In this document: positions 9,108 through 19,520 of the stretch, piece after piece
Position numbering within the stretch: position 1 is the first letter of the stretch
Layout of the letters: every line of letters begins with the position of its first letter
Source: Aliivibrio sp. EL58
GTDB lineage: Bacteria; Pseudomonadota; Gammaproteobacteria; Enterobacterales; Vibrionaceae
DNA: 64,000 nt
NCBI RefSeq assembly: GCF_900312675.1
Contig: NZ_OMPC01000009.1
Location: forward strand, 620,001-684,000
Reading direction: 5' to 3'
Position numbers and translations under genes: made by a program
The notes under the pieces: model-generated
Seen by the model: only the letters and a program-made list of their open reading frames with translations
What the model was told of the DNA's origin: nothing
Database searches by the model: none

Positions 9108-11744
9108 TTACTCTTCTGTTGTATCTTCATCAGATTCAGCTTGAGGCATCTCCGAAACTTCAGTATCTACTGTCGCTTCAGTTATCTCACCCTCTTCACC
9201 TTCAATGATTTCAAGCTCTTCTGGTTCATCAATGCGTTGTAGACCAACTACATTTTCATCTTCAGCAGTACGGATCAGAGTAACACCCTGGGTATTACGA
9301 CCCACTTGGCTAACTTCTGATACGCGAGTACGAACTAGCGTACCTGCATCCGTGATCATCATGAACTCATCACCATCTTCAGTTTGAACCGCACCGACAA
9401 CACTGCCGTTACGATCAGAAACCTTGATAGATACAACACCTTGTGTTGCACGACTCTTCGTTGGGTATTCAGAAAGTTTAGTACGTTTACCGTAACCATT
9501 TTCTGTAACTGTTAAAATGTCACCTTCATTTGAAGGAACAATTAACGAAACAACCTGATCTTCACCAGTCAGTTTCATACCACGAACACCCGAAGCAGTA
9601 CGGCCCATTCCACGAACATGTTCTTCGTTGAAACGAACGACTTTACCTGCTTTAGAGAACAACATGATTTCATTTGAACCATCAGTGATATCAACACCGA
9701 TTAATGAATCATCTTCACGTAGATTAACCGCAATCAAGCCATTCGCACGAACTTTAGCAAATTGATCCAGTGATGTTTTCTTAACCGTACCATCACCTGT
9801 TGCCATAAAGATAAATTTATCTTCAGAGTATTCAGATACTGGTAGAATCGCTGTAATACGCTCACCTTCTTCTAAAGGAAGAATGTTAACGATAGGCTTA
9901 CCACGAGCAGTTCGGCTAGCTTGAGGAAGTTGGAATACTTTCAAGCTGTATGCTTTACCACGCGTAGAGAAGCAAAGGATATTATCATGAGTATTAGCAA
10001 CAAGTAGACGCTCGATATAATCGGTGTCCTTCATCTTAGTTGCACTCTTACCTTTACCACCACGACGTTGAGCTTCGTAGTCACCTAAAATTTGGTACTT
10101 AACATAACCTTCACGAGAAAGCGTTACTACTACGTCTTCTTGTGTGATTAAGTCTTCCATGTCGATATCGTGAATTGCAGCACCAATTTCAGTGCGACGC
10201 TCATCACCATAAGTATCACGAACGGCTACTAATTCGTCACGGATAACTTCCATTAGACGTTCAGTGCTTGCAAGGATATGCATTAGCTCTGCGATTTCGT
10301 CCAATAAAGCTTTGTATTCGTCTAGAATCTTTTCATGCTCTAAACCAGTTAAACGGTGTAGGCGAAGTTCTAGAATTGCTTGAGCTTGTTGTTCCGTTAA
10401 GAAGTATTTGCCTTCACGAATACCAAACTCTGGCTCTAACCAATCAGGGCGAGCTGCATCTGTACCTGCACGCTCTAGCATGTCAGCTACATTACCAAGA
10501 TCCCAACCGCGAGCGACTAGGCCTAGTTTTGCTTCTGCTGGCGTTGGCGCATTTTTGATAAGGTCAATGATCTCATCAATGTTTGCTAATGCCAGCGCTA
10601 AACCTTCAAGGATATGAGCACGATCACGCGCTTTGCGTAATTCAAAAATAGTACGGCGAGTTACCACTTCACGACGGTGATCAACAAAACACTTCAACAT
10701 TTCTTTTAAGTTGAACAGTTTTGGTTGGCCGTTGTCTAGTGCAACCATGTTTACGCCGAATGTAGTTTGAAGCTGAGTTAATGAGTAAAGGTTATTAAGA
10801 ACCACCTCACCTACTGCATCACGCTTACATTCGATAACAATACGCATACCATCTTTATCAGATTCGTCACGTAGTGCTGAAATGCCTTCTACTTTCTTAT
10901 CTTTAACAAGTTCAGCAATTTTTTCAATTACACGAGCTTTGTTTACTTGATAAGGGATCTCAGTAACAACAATAGTTTCTTTACCATTCTTGTCAGCTTC
11001 GATATTTGCTTTAGAACGCATGTAAACTTTACCACGGCCTGTTTTATATGCATCAACGATGCCTTTACGACCACTGATTAATGCAGCTGTCGGAAAGTCA
11101 GGACCTGGAATGTAGTTTATTAGCTCATCGATGGTGATATCTTCATTCTCGATGAATGCTAAACAACCATTAACCACTTCAGTTAAGTTGTGAGGTGGAA
11201 TGTTTGTTGCCATACCAACGGCGATACCTGATGCACCATTAACTAATAAGTTAGGAACACGAGTTGGTAATACCGCAGGGATTTGTTCTGTACCATCATA
11301 GTTCGGAACATAATCAACAGTTTCTTTGTCTAAATCAGCCAACAGTTCGTGAGCGATTTTTGACATACGAACTTCGGTATAACGCATCGCCGCCGCTGAA
11401 TCCCCATCGATAGAACCAAAGTTACCTTGGCCATCAACAAGCATATAGCGTAGTGAGAACGGCTGCGCCATACGTACTATCGTGTCGTATACAGCACTAT
11501 CACCATGTGGGTGATACTTACCGATTACGTCGCCGACTACACGGGCAGATTTTTTATATGGTTTATTCCAATCATTACCTAGTACATCCATCGCGAATAA
11601 AACACGGCGGTGTACAGGTTTTAGACCATCACGCACATCTGGAAGAGCACGACCAACGATTACTGACATCGCATAGTCTAGGTATGAACCTCGAAGCTCA
11701 TCTTCAATATTTACGGGCGTGATCCCTTTAGCAAGATCGCTCAT
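9108..11744 (-). CDS. gyrA: DNA gyrase subunit A
   Basis: 878 residues (E. coli 875). With GyrB it introduces negative supercoils. The winged-helix domain carries the catalytic Tyr122 (AAAMRYTE); the GyrA-box QRRGGKG starts the C-terminal DNA-wrapping domain, and the tail is strongly acidic. The quinolone-resistance region reads [10 protein letters not shown], so Ser83 and Asp87 are the sensitive-type residues. I chose the ATG at 11744 (MSDLAKG, as in E. coli) with GAGGG upstream, not the in-frame TTG at 11762. The leader contains a long inverted repeat. It is divergent from ubiG, as in E. coli. Confidence 0.98.
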   Translation of the reverse strand: MSDLAKGITPVNIEDELRGSYLDYAMSVIVGRALPDVRDGLKPVHRRVLFAMDVLGNDWNKPYKKSARVVGDVIGKYHPHGDSAVYDTIVRMAQPFSLRYMLVDGQGNFGSIDGDSAAAMRYTEVRMSKIAHELLADLDKETVDYVPNYDGTEQIPAVLPTRVPNLLVNGASGIAVGMATNIPPHNLTEVVNGCLAFIENEDITIDELINYIPGPDFPTAALISGRKGIVDAYKTGRGKVYMRSKANIEADKNGKETIVVTEIPYQVNKARVIEKIAELVKDKKVEGISALRDESDKDGMRIVIECKRDAVGEVVLNNLYSLTQLQTTFGVNMVALDNGQPKLFNLKEMLKCFVDHRREVVTRRTIFELRKARDRAHILEGLALALANIDEIIDLIKNAPTPAEAKLGLVARGWDLGNVADMLERAGTDAARPDWLEPEFGIREGKYFLTEQQAQAILELRLHRLTGLEHEKILDEYKALLDEIAELMHILASTERLMEVIRDELVAVRDTYGDERRTEIGAAIHDIDMEDLITQEDVVVTLSREGYVKYQILGDYEAQRRGGKGKSATKMKDTDYIERLLVANTHDNILCFSTRGKAYSLKVFQLPQASRTARGKPIVNILPLEEGERITAILPVSEYSEDKFIFMATGDGTVKKTSLDQFAKVRANGLIAVNLREDDSLIGVDITDGSNEIMLFSKAGKVVRFNEEHVRGMGRTASGVRGMKLTGEDQVVSLIVPSNEGDILTVTENGYGKRTKLSEYPTKSRATQGVVSIKVSDRNGSVVGAVQTEDGDEFMMITDAGTLVRTRVSEVSQVGRNTQGVTLIRTAEDENVVGLQRIDEPEELEIIEGEEGEITEATVDTEVSEMPQAESDEDTTEE

Positions 11745-12068
11745 AGAGCCAATATCCCTCAAATTAGTTCTGTCGTACCAATATCAATTACTTTATCAAT
11801 CATACTATCTATAAAGATAAAGTAATTGATACTGATAAACGTGCAAGATTACAAAATATAGCACATAACACTTCTATTTCGCATCGTTTTAATTCGTAAA
11901 ATAGCTCTTAAGCTTAAGAATCCCGCGAAATCAGGAGCAAGTCACATCGTTAAGCGTCATATTCTTGAAAAACCTCAAAAATAGTGGTGAAAAAAACATC
12001 ATTTTAAAGACTCTCTTTCTGTTTTTTTTCTGTATATAATAGAGGGAGTTAAAAAAGGAATATGAAGT
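11745..12068. promoter_or_regulatory. Divergent gyrA-ubiG control region
   Basis: 324 bases without a gene. On the gyrA side are GAGGG and a long inverted repeat (11782-11831). On the ubiG side I see a good -10 box, TATAAT at 12035-12040, and AGGA ahead of the ubiG ATG, but no convincing -35 box. The rest is AT-rich and I see nothing else in it. Confidence 0.6.
11782..11831. repeat. Perfect 16-bp inverted repeat upstream of gyrA
   Basis: TATCAATTACTTTATC (11782-11797) and its exact complement GATAAAGTAATTGATA (11816-11831) are separated by 18 bases. It could form a hairpin in the gyrA leader RNA, bind a dimeric regulator twice, or extrude as a cruciform under supercoiling. No T run follows, so it is not a standard terminator. 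Confidence 0.8.
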
Positions 12069-12773
12069 ATGACTCAGCAGTTAAATGTCGACCCGGCAGA
12101 AATAAAAAAATTCGAAGATATGGCGTCTCGTTGGTGGGATCTTGAAGGTGAGTTTAAACCACTACATCAAATCAACCCATTGCGTCTGAACTATGTATTA
12201 GACAATGCCAATGGCTTATTTGGTAAAAAGGTATTAGATGTAGGCTGTGGCGGCGGCATTCTAGCTGAGAGCATGGCAAATCAAGGCGCTGATGTTATCG
12301 GGTTAGATATGGGTAAAGAGCCTCTAACCGTTGCTCGTTTACACGCTTTAGAAACAGGTACTACATTAGAATATATTCAGTCAACAGCCGAACAGCACGC
12401 TGAAGAGAACCCTGAGACGTATGACGTTATTACTTGCATGGAGATGCTTGAACACGTTCCCGACCCTCTTTCAGTTATTCGCTCATGTGCAAAAATGGTT
12501 AAACCTGGTGGCCACGTATTTTTCTCAACATTAAATCGTAATATTAAATCCTACTTATTTGCCATTGTTGGTGCAGAACAACTACTTAAATTGGTTCCTA
12601 AAGGTACGCATGATCACGATAAATTCATTCGTCCTTCTGAGCTATTAAAAATGTTAGATCAAACCGCTCTACAAGAAAAAGGTATCACAGGTTTACATTA
12701 CAACCCATTAACAGATGTCTATTCATTAGGCAAAAATGTGGATGTAAATTACATCGTCCATACTACTTTATAA
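12069..12773 (+). CDS. ubiG: Ubiquinone biosynthesis O-methyltransferase
   Basis: 234 residues. It performs both O-methylations of ubiquinone synthesis with S-adenosylmethionine. The class I methyltransferase motif VLDVGCGGG is at residues 55-63, and the UbiG-type start [14 protein letters not shown] is present. The motif [13 protein letters not shown], as [11 protein letters not shown], follows near residue 123. AGGA stands before the ATG, and a TATAAT box lies about 30 bases upstream. A strong terminator follows the gene. It is divergent from gyrA, the same arrangement as in E. coli. Confidence 0.97.
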   Translation: MTQQLNVDPAEIKKFEDMASRWWDLEGEFKPLHQINPLRLNYVLDNANGLFGKKVLDVGCGGGILAESMANQGADVIGLDMGKEPLTVARLHALETGTTLEYIQSTAEQHAEENPETYDVITCMEMLEHVPDPLSVIRSCAKMVKPGGHVFFSTLNRNIKSYLFAIVGAEQLLKLVPKGTHDHDKFIRPSELLKMLDQTALQEKGITGLHYNPLTDVYSLGKNVDVNYIVHTTL

Positions 12774-12799
12774 GCCCCACTCAGCCACTTATCATATTT

Positions 12800-12847
12800 A
12801 TCCCTCTTTATCTGTGTTCTTAATACAAATAAAGAGGGATTTTTTTG
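12800..12847 (+). terminator. ubiG terminator
   Basis: ATCCCTCTTTA (12800-12810) and TAAAGAGGGAT (12830-12840) pair perfectly and are followed by seven T residues. Confidence 0.88.
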
Positions 12848-12986
12848 CTAAATCTCCTAATTCTTATCTTGTTTACTAAAGCTGCATTAATGCCAAATTT
12901 AGAACAACAAATCAGCAATTTTTTTTGATTCTTAGAGATCCACCGAAACCACAAAAATCAAGAAAAATATTTTTTTTACTGCCTAC

Positions 12987-13089
12987 TTATCCACCATTCT
13001 GAAATACGTTATTTCCGATGTCTTGATATAGCTAATCTCACTCGGTTAGTGCCTACTTACTGTTTTTTTTAATTCATAGGTTATCCACA
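12987..13089. promoter_or_regulatory. Two DnaA-box-like sites upstream of nrdA
   Basis: TTATCCACA at 13081-13089 is a perfect match to the DnaA box; TTATCCACC at 12987-12995 differs at one base. DnaA boxes upstream of nrdAB are known in E. coli, where DnaA ties deoxynucleotide supply to replication. Two nine-base matches in AT-rich DNA could also arise by chance. Confidence 0.5.
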
Positions 13090-13157
13090 GGCCTCCCTCA
13101 ATTTCAGACTTGATCACTGCTCATTTTATCATTATCTTGTAGTCAATTATTTATTAA

Positions 13158-13204
13158 GCCCTATATGTAGTGTTTAGTTGCAAATTCAACACTATGAGCT
13201 TGAT
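13158..13204. promoter_or_regulatory. Pair of NrdR-like boxes upstream of nrdA
   Basis: The first box (13158-13173) carries CTATATGTAGTGT, a near match to the NrdR consensus ACACWATATAWTGTGT-like palindrome. The second (13189-13204) starts ACACTATGAG, with a good left half and a poor right half. They begin 31 bp apart, three helical turns, which is the spacing expected for co-operative NrdR binding. NrdR represses ribonucleotide reductase genes when dATP is high. Confidence 0.65.
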
Positions 13205-13271
13205 CACAAATTAATAACGAAAATTACAAATATTACATCTTTCGTTCCTCATCCTAAGGAAAAGTAGACAA

Positions 13272-15548
13272 ATGACTCATCAGCTTACCGTTACGAAGCG
13301 AAATGGCACCACAGAAAAGATCAATTTAGACAAGATCCATAAAGTGATCACCTGGGCTGCAGAAGGTCTAGATAACGTTTCAGTATCACAAGTTGAAATG
13401 AAGTCTCATATCCAATTCTATGAGGGTATGAAGACCTCAGATATTCATGAGACTATCATCAAAGCAGCTGCCGATCTTATCTCAGAAGAAACGCCAGATT
13501 ACCAATATCTTGCAGCTCGTTTGTCTGTTTTTCACCTTCGTAAAAAAGCGTATGGCCAATTTGAACCGCCAACACTGTTTACGCACGTTAATAACCTAAT
13601 CGAACTAGGTAAATACGATAAGCATATAGTAGAAGACTACACCGAAGCAGAATTCAACTTGATGGATCAAATGATCGATCATAATCGTGATATGGATTTC
13701 TCTTACGCTGCAGTGAAACAACTTGAAGGTAAATACTTCGTTCAGAACCGTGTAACGGGCGCGATCTACGAAAGTGCACAATTCCTTTATATTTTAGTGG
13801 CTGCTTGCTTATTTGCTAAGTACCCGAAAGATACGCGTCTTGATTACATTCAACGTTTTTATGATGCGACTTCTAAATTTAAGATTTCATTACCTACACC
13901 AATTATGTCTGGTGTACGTACTCCTACTCGTCAATTTAGCTCATGTGTACTTATTGAATGTGACGATAGCCTAGATTCAATTAACGCGACGGCAGGCTCT
14001 ATCGTTCGTTACGTATCTCAACGTGCTGGTATTGGTATCAATGCTGGTCGTATTCGTGCTCTTGGCTCTGAGATCCGTGATGGTGAAGCTTTCCATACAG
14101 GGTGTATCCCATTCTACAAATACTTCCAAACAGCAGTAAAATGTTGTTCTCAAGGTGGTGTTCGTGGCGGCGCAGCAACATTGTTCTACCCTATCTGGCA
14201 CCGTGAAGTAGAATCGCTATTGGTTCTTAAAAATAACCGTGGTGTAGAAGAAAACCGTGTTCGTCATATGGACTACGGCGTACAAATTAATAAACTAATG
14301 TACACTCGCCTTATTAAAGGTGGTCACATTAGCTTATTCTCACCATCAGATGTACCTGGTTTATATGATGCATTCTTTGCTGACCAAGTTGAATTTGAAC
14401 GTCTATATGATATCTACGAGCAAGATACATCAATCAAGCGTGAAACAATAAAAGCGATTGATCTTTTCTCTTTGCTTATGCAAGAGCGCGCATCTACAGG
14501 TCGTATCTACATTCAAAACGTCGATCATTGTAATACACATAGTCCATTCGACCCAAGTGTTGCGCCTATTCGTCAATCTAACTTATGTTTAGAAATTGCT
14601 TTACCAACTAAACCACTAACACACGTTAATGATGAAGAAGGTGAGATTGCACTTTGTACTCTGTCTGCATTTAACTTAGGTGCGATTGAGAAGCTAGAAG
14701 AACTTGAAGAATTAGCAGAGCTTGCAGTACGTGCTCTTGATGCACTACTTGATTACCAAGACTACCCTCTTCCTGCTGCGTACAAATCAACAATGAACCG
14801 TCGTACGCTAGGTGTGGGTGTTATCAACTATGCTTACTACCTTGCAAAAAATGGCGTTAAGTACTCCGATGGCAGCGCAAACGGTTTAACACATAAAACG
14901 TTTGAAGCTATCCAGTTCTATCTTCTAAAAGCATCTGTTGGTTTAGCAAAAGAGCAAGGCGCTTGTCCTGCATTCAATGAAACAACTTATGCTCAAGGTA
15001 TTCTACCAATCGATTCTTACAAGAAAGATATTGATAACGTATGTACTGAGCAATTACATTTAGATTGGGAAACATTACGTGAAGAGATCAAGACACATGG
15101 TCTACGTAACTCAACCCTGTCTGCATTAATGCCTTCAGAGACCTCTTCTCAAATCTCTAATGCAACGAATGGTATTGAACCACCACGTGGATTCGTATCA
15201 GTTAAAGCATCTAAAGATGGTATCTTGAAGCAAGTTGTTCCTGATTATGTAAATTTAAAAGATAACTATGAGTTACTTTGGAACATTGGTTCAAATGATG
15301 GTTACCTACAACTTGTAGGCATTATGCAGAAGTTTGTTGACCAAGCTATCTCTGCAAATACAAACTATGATCCTAACATTCAGCCAAACGGCAAAGTACC
15401 AATGAAGCTGTTACTTAAAGATCTACTAACTGCTTATAAATTAGGTCTAAAAACGCTGTACTACCATAACACTCGTGATGGTGCTAGTGACTCACAAGGT
15501 GATCTTGGACAAGATGACGACTGTGCAGGCGGCGGTTGTAAGATCTAA
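13272..15548 (+). CDS. nrdA: Class Ia ribonucleoside-diphosphate reductase, alpha chain
   Basis: 758 residues (E. coli 761). It reduces ribonucleoside diphosphates with NrdB in the cytosol. The N-terminal ATP-cone (TVTKRNGTTEKINLDKIHKV) provides dATP inhibition; the ten-stranded barrel includes SSCVLIECDDS and the active-site stretch SNLCLEIALP with LCTLSAFNLG. The C-terminal redox pair CAGGGCKI hands over electrons from thioredoxin or glutaredoxin. AAGGA lies before the ATG. nrdB follows after 172 bp and a hairpin. Regulation by NrdR and perhaps DnaA is suggested by the upstream sites. Confidence 0.98.
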   Translation: MTHQLTVTKRNGTTEKINLDKIHKVITWAAEGLDNVSVSQVEMKSHIQFYEGMKTSDIHETIIKAAADLISEETPDYQYLAARLSVFHLRKKAYGQFEPPTLFTHVNNLIELGKYDKHIVEDYTEAEFNLMDQMIDHNRDMDFSYAAVKQLEGKYFVQNRVTGAIYESAQFLYILVAACLFAKYPKDTRLDYIQRFYDATSKFKISLPTPIMSGVRTPTRQFSSCVLIECDDSLDSINATAGSIVRYVSQRAGIGINAGRIRALGSEIRDGEAFHTGCIPFYKYFQTAVKCCSQGGVRGGAATLFYPIWHREVESLLVLKNNRGVEENRVRHMDYGVQINKLMYTRLIKGGHISLFSPSDVPGLYDAFFADQVEFERLYDIYEQDTSIKRETIKAIDLFSLLMQERASTGRIYIQNVDHCNTHSPFDPSVAPIRQSNLCLEIALPTKPLTHVNDEEGEIALCTLSAFNLGAIEKLEELEELAELAVRALDALLDYQDYPLPAAYKSTMNRRTLGVGVINYAYYLAKNGVKYSDGSANGLTHKTFEAIQFYLLKASVGLAKEQGACPAFNETTYAQGILPIDSYKKDIDNVCTEQLHLDWETLREEIKTHGLRNSTLSALMPSETSSQISNATNGIEPPRGFVSVKASKDGILKQVVPDYVNLKDNYELLWNIGSNDGYLQLVGIMQKFVDQAISANTNYDPNIQPNGKVPMKLLLKDLLTAYKLGLKTLYYHNTRDGASDSQGDLGQDDDCAGGGCKI

Positions 15549-15564
15549 CGTTTCACTTTAAAAT

Positions 15565-15587
15565 TAAGCCCGCTTATGGCGGGCTTA
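15565..15587 (+). terminator. Hairpin between nrdA and nrdB
   Basis: TAAGCCCGC and GCGGGCTTA pair over 9 bp around a 5-nt loop, 16 bases after nrdA. The following T stretch is interrupted, so it may attenuate rather than stop read-through into nrdB. Confidence 0.65.
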
Positions 15588-15720
15588 TTTATCTTTTAGC
15601 TCAAAAATCTATAATTATTAATCCAATATGTGCCTAAGTTCGTATAGGTATTTATCGGCATAATTTTTAAATTAAGAAGCCCTTATCTATTTCTTTGGCT
15701 TTAATCACATTGAGGTTTCC

Positions 15721-16854
15721 ATGGCGTACAGTACTTTTCGACAAGAAAAAAATGATCAATTGAAAGAACCTATGTTTTTAGGTAATTCGGTAAACGTTGC
15801 TCGTTATGACCAACAAAAATTTCAGATCTTTGAAAAACTTATCGAAAAGCAGCTTTCATTTTTCTGGCGTCCAGAAGAAGTCGATGTATCTGGTGATCGT
15901 ATTGATTACAATAACCTACCAGAGCACGAACAACACATTTTTATTAGTAATCTAAAATATCAAACATTGTTAGATTCTATTCAAGGTCGTAGTCCAAATG
16001 TCGCTTTATTGCCTTTAGTGTCTATTCCTGAATTAGAGACATGGATTGAAACATGGTCTTTCTCTGAAACGATCCACTCGCGTTCATACACTCATATTGT
16101 ACGTAATATCGTTAATAATCCTTCAATAATTTTTGATGACATCGTTGAAAATGAAGAAATTCTAAAGCGTGCAAAAGACATTGCACACTATTATGATAAC
16201 TTGATCCAAGCGACCAATGATTACCATCGTTTAGGTGAAGGTACCCATACCATCAACGATGAAGAAGTTATCGTCTCAAAACGTGAACTAAAGAAAAAAC
16301 TTTATCTTTGTTTGATGTCTGTAAATGCACTAGAAGCAATTCGTTTCTATGTTAGCTTTGCTTGTTCTTTCGCATTTGCAGAACGTAAATTAATGGAAGG
16401 TAATGCAAAAATTATCAAACTGATCGCTCGTGATGAAGCGCTTCACTTAACCAGTACTCAACATATGGTTAACCTACTTCGTACAGGTCAAGATGATCCT
16501 GAGTTTGTAGAAATTGCAGCAGAATGTGAGCAAGAATGTTTTGATTTATTTAAAGCAGCCGCTGAGCAAGAAAAAGAATGGGCACACTACCTATTTAAAG
16601 ATGGTTCAATGATTGGTTTAAATAAAGATATTCTTTGCCAATATGTTGAATACATTACTAACTTACGTATGAAGGCTGTTGGTCTGAGCAGTGCATATGA
16701 AGGCGCAACTCAAAACCCTATCCCATGGATTAACTCTTGGTTAAGTTCTGATAATGTTCAAGTTGCTCCTCAAGAGACTGAAATTAGTTCATACCTTGTT
16801 GGTCAAATTGATAATGACATGGATGACGATGACTTAGGTGACTTTGAGCTTTAA
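15721..16854 (+). CDS. nrdB: Class Ia ribonucleoside-diphosphate reductase, beta chain
   Basis: 377 residues (E. coli 376), colinear with the E. coli protein throughout. It carries the diferric centre and the stable tyrosyl radical that NrdA needs. The radical tyrosine lies in [12 protein letters not shown], with iron ligands in that helix and in [10 protein letters not shown]. The C-terminal acidic tail ([10 protein letters not shown]) docks on NrdA. GAGG precedes the ATG. A good terminator follows. The maintenance ferredoxin gene yfaE, adjacent in E. coli, lies here beyond a diguanylate cyclase gene. Confidence 0.98.
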   Translation: MAYSTFRQEKNDQLKEPMFLGNSVNVARYDQQKFQIFEKLIEKQLSFFWRPEEVDVSGDRIDYNNLPEHEQHIFISNLKYQTLLDSIQGRSPNVALLPLVSIPELETWIETWSFSETIHSRSYTHIVRNIVNNPSIIFDDIVENEEILKRAKDIAHYYDNLIQATNDYHRLGEGTHTINDEEVIVSKRELKKKLYLCLMSVNALEAIRFYVSFACSFAFAERKLMEGNAKIIKLIARDEALHLTSTQHMVNLLRTGQDDPEFVEIAAECEQECFDLFKAAAEQEKEWAHYLFKDGSMIGLNKDILCQYVEYITNLRMKAVGLSSAYEGATQNPIPWINSWLSSDNVQVAPQETEISSYLVGQIDNDMDDDDLGDFEL

Positions 16855-16878
16855 AACTCACAACTATTCATAGACATA

Positions 16879-16906
16879 AAAAGCCGAGTATTTTTACTCG
16901 GCTTTT
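16879..16906 (+). terminator. nrdB terminator
   Basis: A perfect 12-bp stem, AAAAGCCGAGTA with TACTCGGCTTTT, around TTTT, 24 bases after the nrdB stop. Confidence 0.9.
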
Positions 16907-17034
16907 TACATTCGACAATTTGACTTACACCACACTTTTTCATGATAAAAATCCCATTAGTGAGACTTTGCTTCATATAAAAATCTCCTTGTGCCATAAT
17001 CCCTTGTAATATTATAAAAATAATAAAACAAATT

Positions 17035-19107
17035 ATGGCTAAAGACTCATGGAACAATTACTTATTAGAACAAGTTCGCCAGTTACCAATGGCGACATCA
17101 AAAGAGCACGTTCAATATCAACTGAATACCATCACTGTTGAAACACTAAAACAAAAACAAGTAATCGCACCTCAATTTGAGCATATATTCCATGCTTACC
17201 TTCTGTCTCGTTCAGGAAGGCTCATTGAATCTATTAGCTTATTTTTTGATGCTATCACTTTTGCTCAACAAGCTAAGCAAGAGTTTCTGATCTGTTTTTG
17301 CCACTACAACATCGGTACTCTTTATGGCATGCTCGGTAACTATTTCTATGCCCATAAGTTTTTAGCTAAAGCCGAAAGATCAGAACAATTTTGTGACGAT
17401 TACATCTCTGGTATCATTAAAAATAACATTGGTGATATCTTTAGCCAAATTGGTAACTTTAATGAAGCCCTTGCTTACTTAAATGAGGCAACAGCCCTGC
17501 TTACCGAGCACGGTCCTAAACACTCATCCGCCCTATCACTGTTTAATATCGCTGATATCAAAGCCAAACAATTTTTATTTTCAGAAGCTCAAGAAATACT
17601 CGATTTTTTATATCCTGATATTAAGTCAGAACCAAAATTCCTAGGGTTTTACTATAAAATAAAAGCTGAAATATCAAATGGAATGGAGCAAATAGAGCAA
17701 GCAGAACACTTTCACCTTCTTTCAATTGAGAATATGCAAGCCTGCCAGTACGACTATTACATTTCAGAAATGATTTTAGAGTATTGCCATTTTCTAACTA
17801 GTTATCATCGTTATGATAAGTTAGACACTTACATTGAAAAAGGATTATCTATTGCAAAAGCCATTGAAAGCGACAAACTAATTGATGGTTTCAATGATAT
17901 TATCTTACTCCGCATTAAAGATATTGATGACCCAGAATATCGAGAAAAACACTATCAAACATTAACGTCATCATTATTAAACTCTAGAAGGGAACTTCTT
18001 AAAAGAGAAAGTGATTACCTTCAGCAATTGTACCGCTTAAATGTCGCAAAATTAGAGTTGAGTACAATGAAATCTCTTTCTAACAATTTAGCTGTAATCA
18101 ATAAAATTGGTCAATACATCAATAATTGTTCTGATATACAAGATGTTTTACCAACAATACAGCAAGAGCTTTCGGCTCTATTTCAGATAGATACATTAGC
18201 ATTAGGTTTTTTTGATAAAGAAAAAGATCAAATAGCCATTGATTATTATAATACTGATAACTCAAAGAAAAGCTCTTACCTCTCTAATTGTAGGAGTGAG
18301 AGTACTTATATGAGTTACTGCATCAAAAGCGACTCTTCGTTTTACTATAATCATATGAATAGTGAGCAAAAAGTAGCTATGCTAGGCGATAACTGTGATA
18401 AACAAGTTCATTTTAAATCAATTATGTTTTCGCCTATAAGCATAAATAATGAAATTAAGGCCTGCTTTACTGTTCAAGCGAAGGATAGTTATCAATACCA
18501 AGCCTTTCATTTTGAGTTATTTACTCAACTAATAAGCTACATCTCTATTTCTCTTGAAAATCAATACAACCGACAACAGCTGGTCTTATTGTCACAAACA
18601 GACCACTTAACTCAATTGTGGAATCGTAGCTCTCTTGATTCACGGTTTAATCAACTTAAAAGTCAGTTAACTCAAAAGTACACAGGGATCATGCTCGATA
18701 TTGATCACTATAAAGAATACAACGATACCTATGGGCATATTGCTGGGGATAAGGTTTTAATTAAGGTAAGTAACTTAATCAAAGAGCACTTCCACGGGCT
18801 GAATACTCAAGTTTATAGATATGGTGGAGATGAATTTTTTATCCTAGTTTCAACCATAGAACAGGATAAAATGAATGAGAAACTGACTTCATTGCTCAAT
18901 CAGATCAAAACATTATTGATCCCACATGAGGCATCGACCTGTTCTAATTACGTGTCAGTCTCTATTGGGCTAAGTTATGCCACTGATTATTTCAATACGC
19001 TAACTCTAAACCAATTAATTGAACAAGCTGATAAAGCATTGTATATCGCTAAAAAAAGTGGCCGTAATTGTTATTTTGAACATAATAAAATAGAGGCGTT
19101 AACCTAA
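17035..19107 (+). CDS. Diguanylate cyclase with TPR and GAF-like sensory regions
   Basis: 690 residues, no signal peptide or membrane segment. Residues 1-310 are helical TPR-like repeats (for example CHYNIGTLYGMLGNYFYAHK). A coiled stretch and a GAF-like domain follow to about residue 510. The cyclase domain starts at TDHLTQLWNRSSLD and has an intact GGDEF at 597-601, so it should make cyclic di-GMP from two GTP. The RxxD inhibitory site expected five residues before GGDEF is absent. No clear ribosome binding site is visible before the ATG. It sits between nrdB and yfaE; the signal sensed is unknown. Confidence 0.9.
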   Translation: MAKDSWNNYLLEQVRQLPMATSKEHVQYQLNTITVETLKQKQVIAPQFEHIFHAYLLSRSGRLIESISLFFDAITFAQQAKQEFLICFCHYNIGTLYGMLGNYFYAHKFLAKAERSEQFCDDYISGIIKNNIGDIFSQIGNFNEALAYLNEATALLTEHGPKHSSALSLFNIADIKAKQFLFSEAQEILDFLYPDIKSEPKFLGFYYKIKAEISNGMEQIEQAEHFHLLSIENMQACQYDYYISEMILEYCHFLTSYHRYDKLDTYIEKGLSIAKAIESDKLIDGFNDIILLRIKDIDDPEYREKHYQTLTSSLLNSRRELLKRESDYLQQLYRLNVAKLELSTMKSLSNNLAVINKIGQYINNCSDIQDVLPTIQQELSALFQIDTLALGFFDKEKDQIAIDYYNTDNSKKSSYLSNCRSESTYMSYCIKSDSSFYYNHMNSEQKVAMLGDNCDKQVHFKSIMFSPISINNEIKACFTVQAKDSYQYQAFHFELFTQLISYISISLENQYNRQQLVLLSQTDHLTQLWNRSSLDSRFNQLKSQLTQKYTGIMLDIDHYKEYNDTYGHIAGDKVLIKVSNLIKEHFHGLNTQVYRYGGDEFFILVSTIEQDKMNEKLTSLLNQIKTLLIPHEASTCSNYVSVSIGLSYATDYFNTLTLNQLIEQADKALYIAKKSGRNCYFEHNKIEALT

Positions 19108-19190
19108 TACCCCTACTATTAATCTCTCTATTATTGATATTGGTTGTGGTATTCTTTTGCCTTCATTTTATCTAAGCAACCCTTGACCAT

Positions 19191-19469
19191 ATGACAAAGA
19201 TACACATCAATAGTATTGTGACATTAAACAATCAAACACATAGATCTCTACTAGAGGTCATGGAAGATCAGGGAATGCAAGTTGAGTCTCATTGTCGAAA
19301 TGGTGACTGTGGTACTTGCCGTTGTACGCTAGTCTCTGGTGAAGTGACTTATCAATCATTTCCGCTGGCATTTTTAGCCCCAAACGAAATTTTACCTTGC
19401 GTATGCAAAGCAAAAACAGACCTGGTACTTGAGGGAGTTAATTTTCAGATAATGGCTAAAAAGGCATAA
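19191..19469 (+). CDS. yfaE: 2Fe-2S ferredoxin YfaE, maintenance of the NrdB cofactor
   Basis: 92 residues. Plant-type ferredoxin cluster ligands are seen at Cys35, Cys40, Cys43 (CRNGDCGTC) and Cys70. In E. coli, YfaE reduces the iron centre of NrdB to restore the diferric-tyrosyl radical and is encoded directly after nrdB. Here it follows the diguanylate cyclase gene by 83 bp. The ribosome binding site is weak. A short hairpin of CGACCCC with GGGATCG (one mismatch) follows the stop. Confidence 0.9.
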   Translation: MTKIHINSIVTLNNQTHRSLLEVMEDQGMQVESHCRNGDCGTCRCTLVSGEVTYQSFPLAFLAPNEILPCVCKAKTDLVLEGVNFQIMAKKA

Positions 19470-19520
19470 AAAACGACCCCAAATGGGATCGCTTCTCTTT
19501 TATTGACTGAGATATTTTAT

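Larger units (their letters stand above)
12774..13271. promoter_or_regulatory. ubiG-nrdA intergenic control region
   Basis: 498 bases. It contains the ubiG terminator, a very AT-rich middle, the repeated decamer TGCCTACTTA (about 12980 and 13050), two DnaA-box-like sites, and a pair of NrdR-like boxes 31 bp apart shortly before nrdA. AAGGA precedes the nrdA ATG. I see no small gene in it. Confidence 0.65.

Noticed and set aside
11504-11744. Quinolone-resistance change in gyrA
   Set aside because: Ser83 and Asp87 are the sensitive-type residues.
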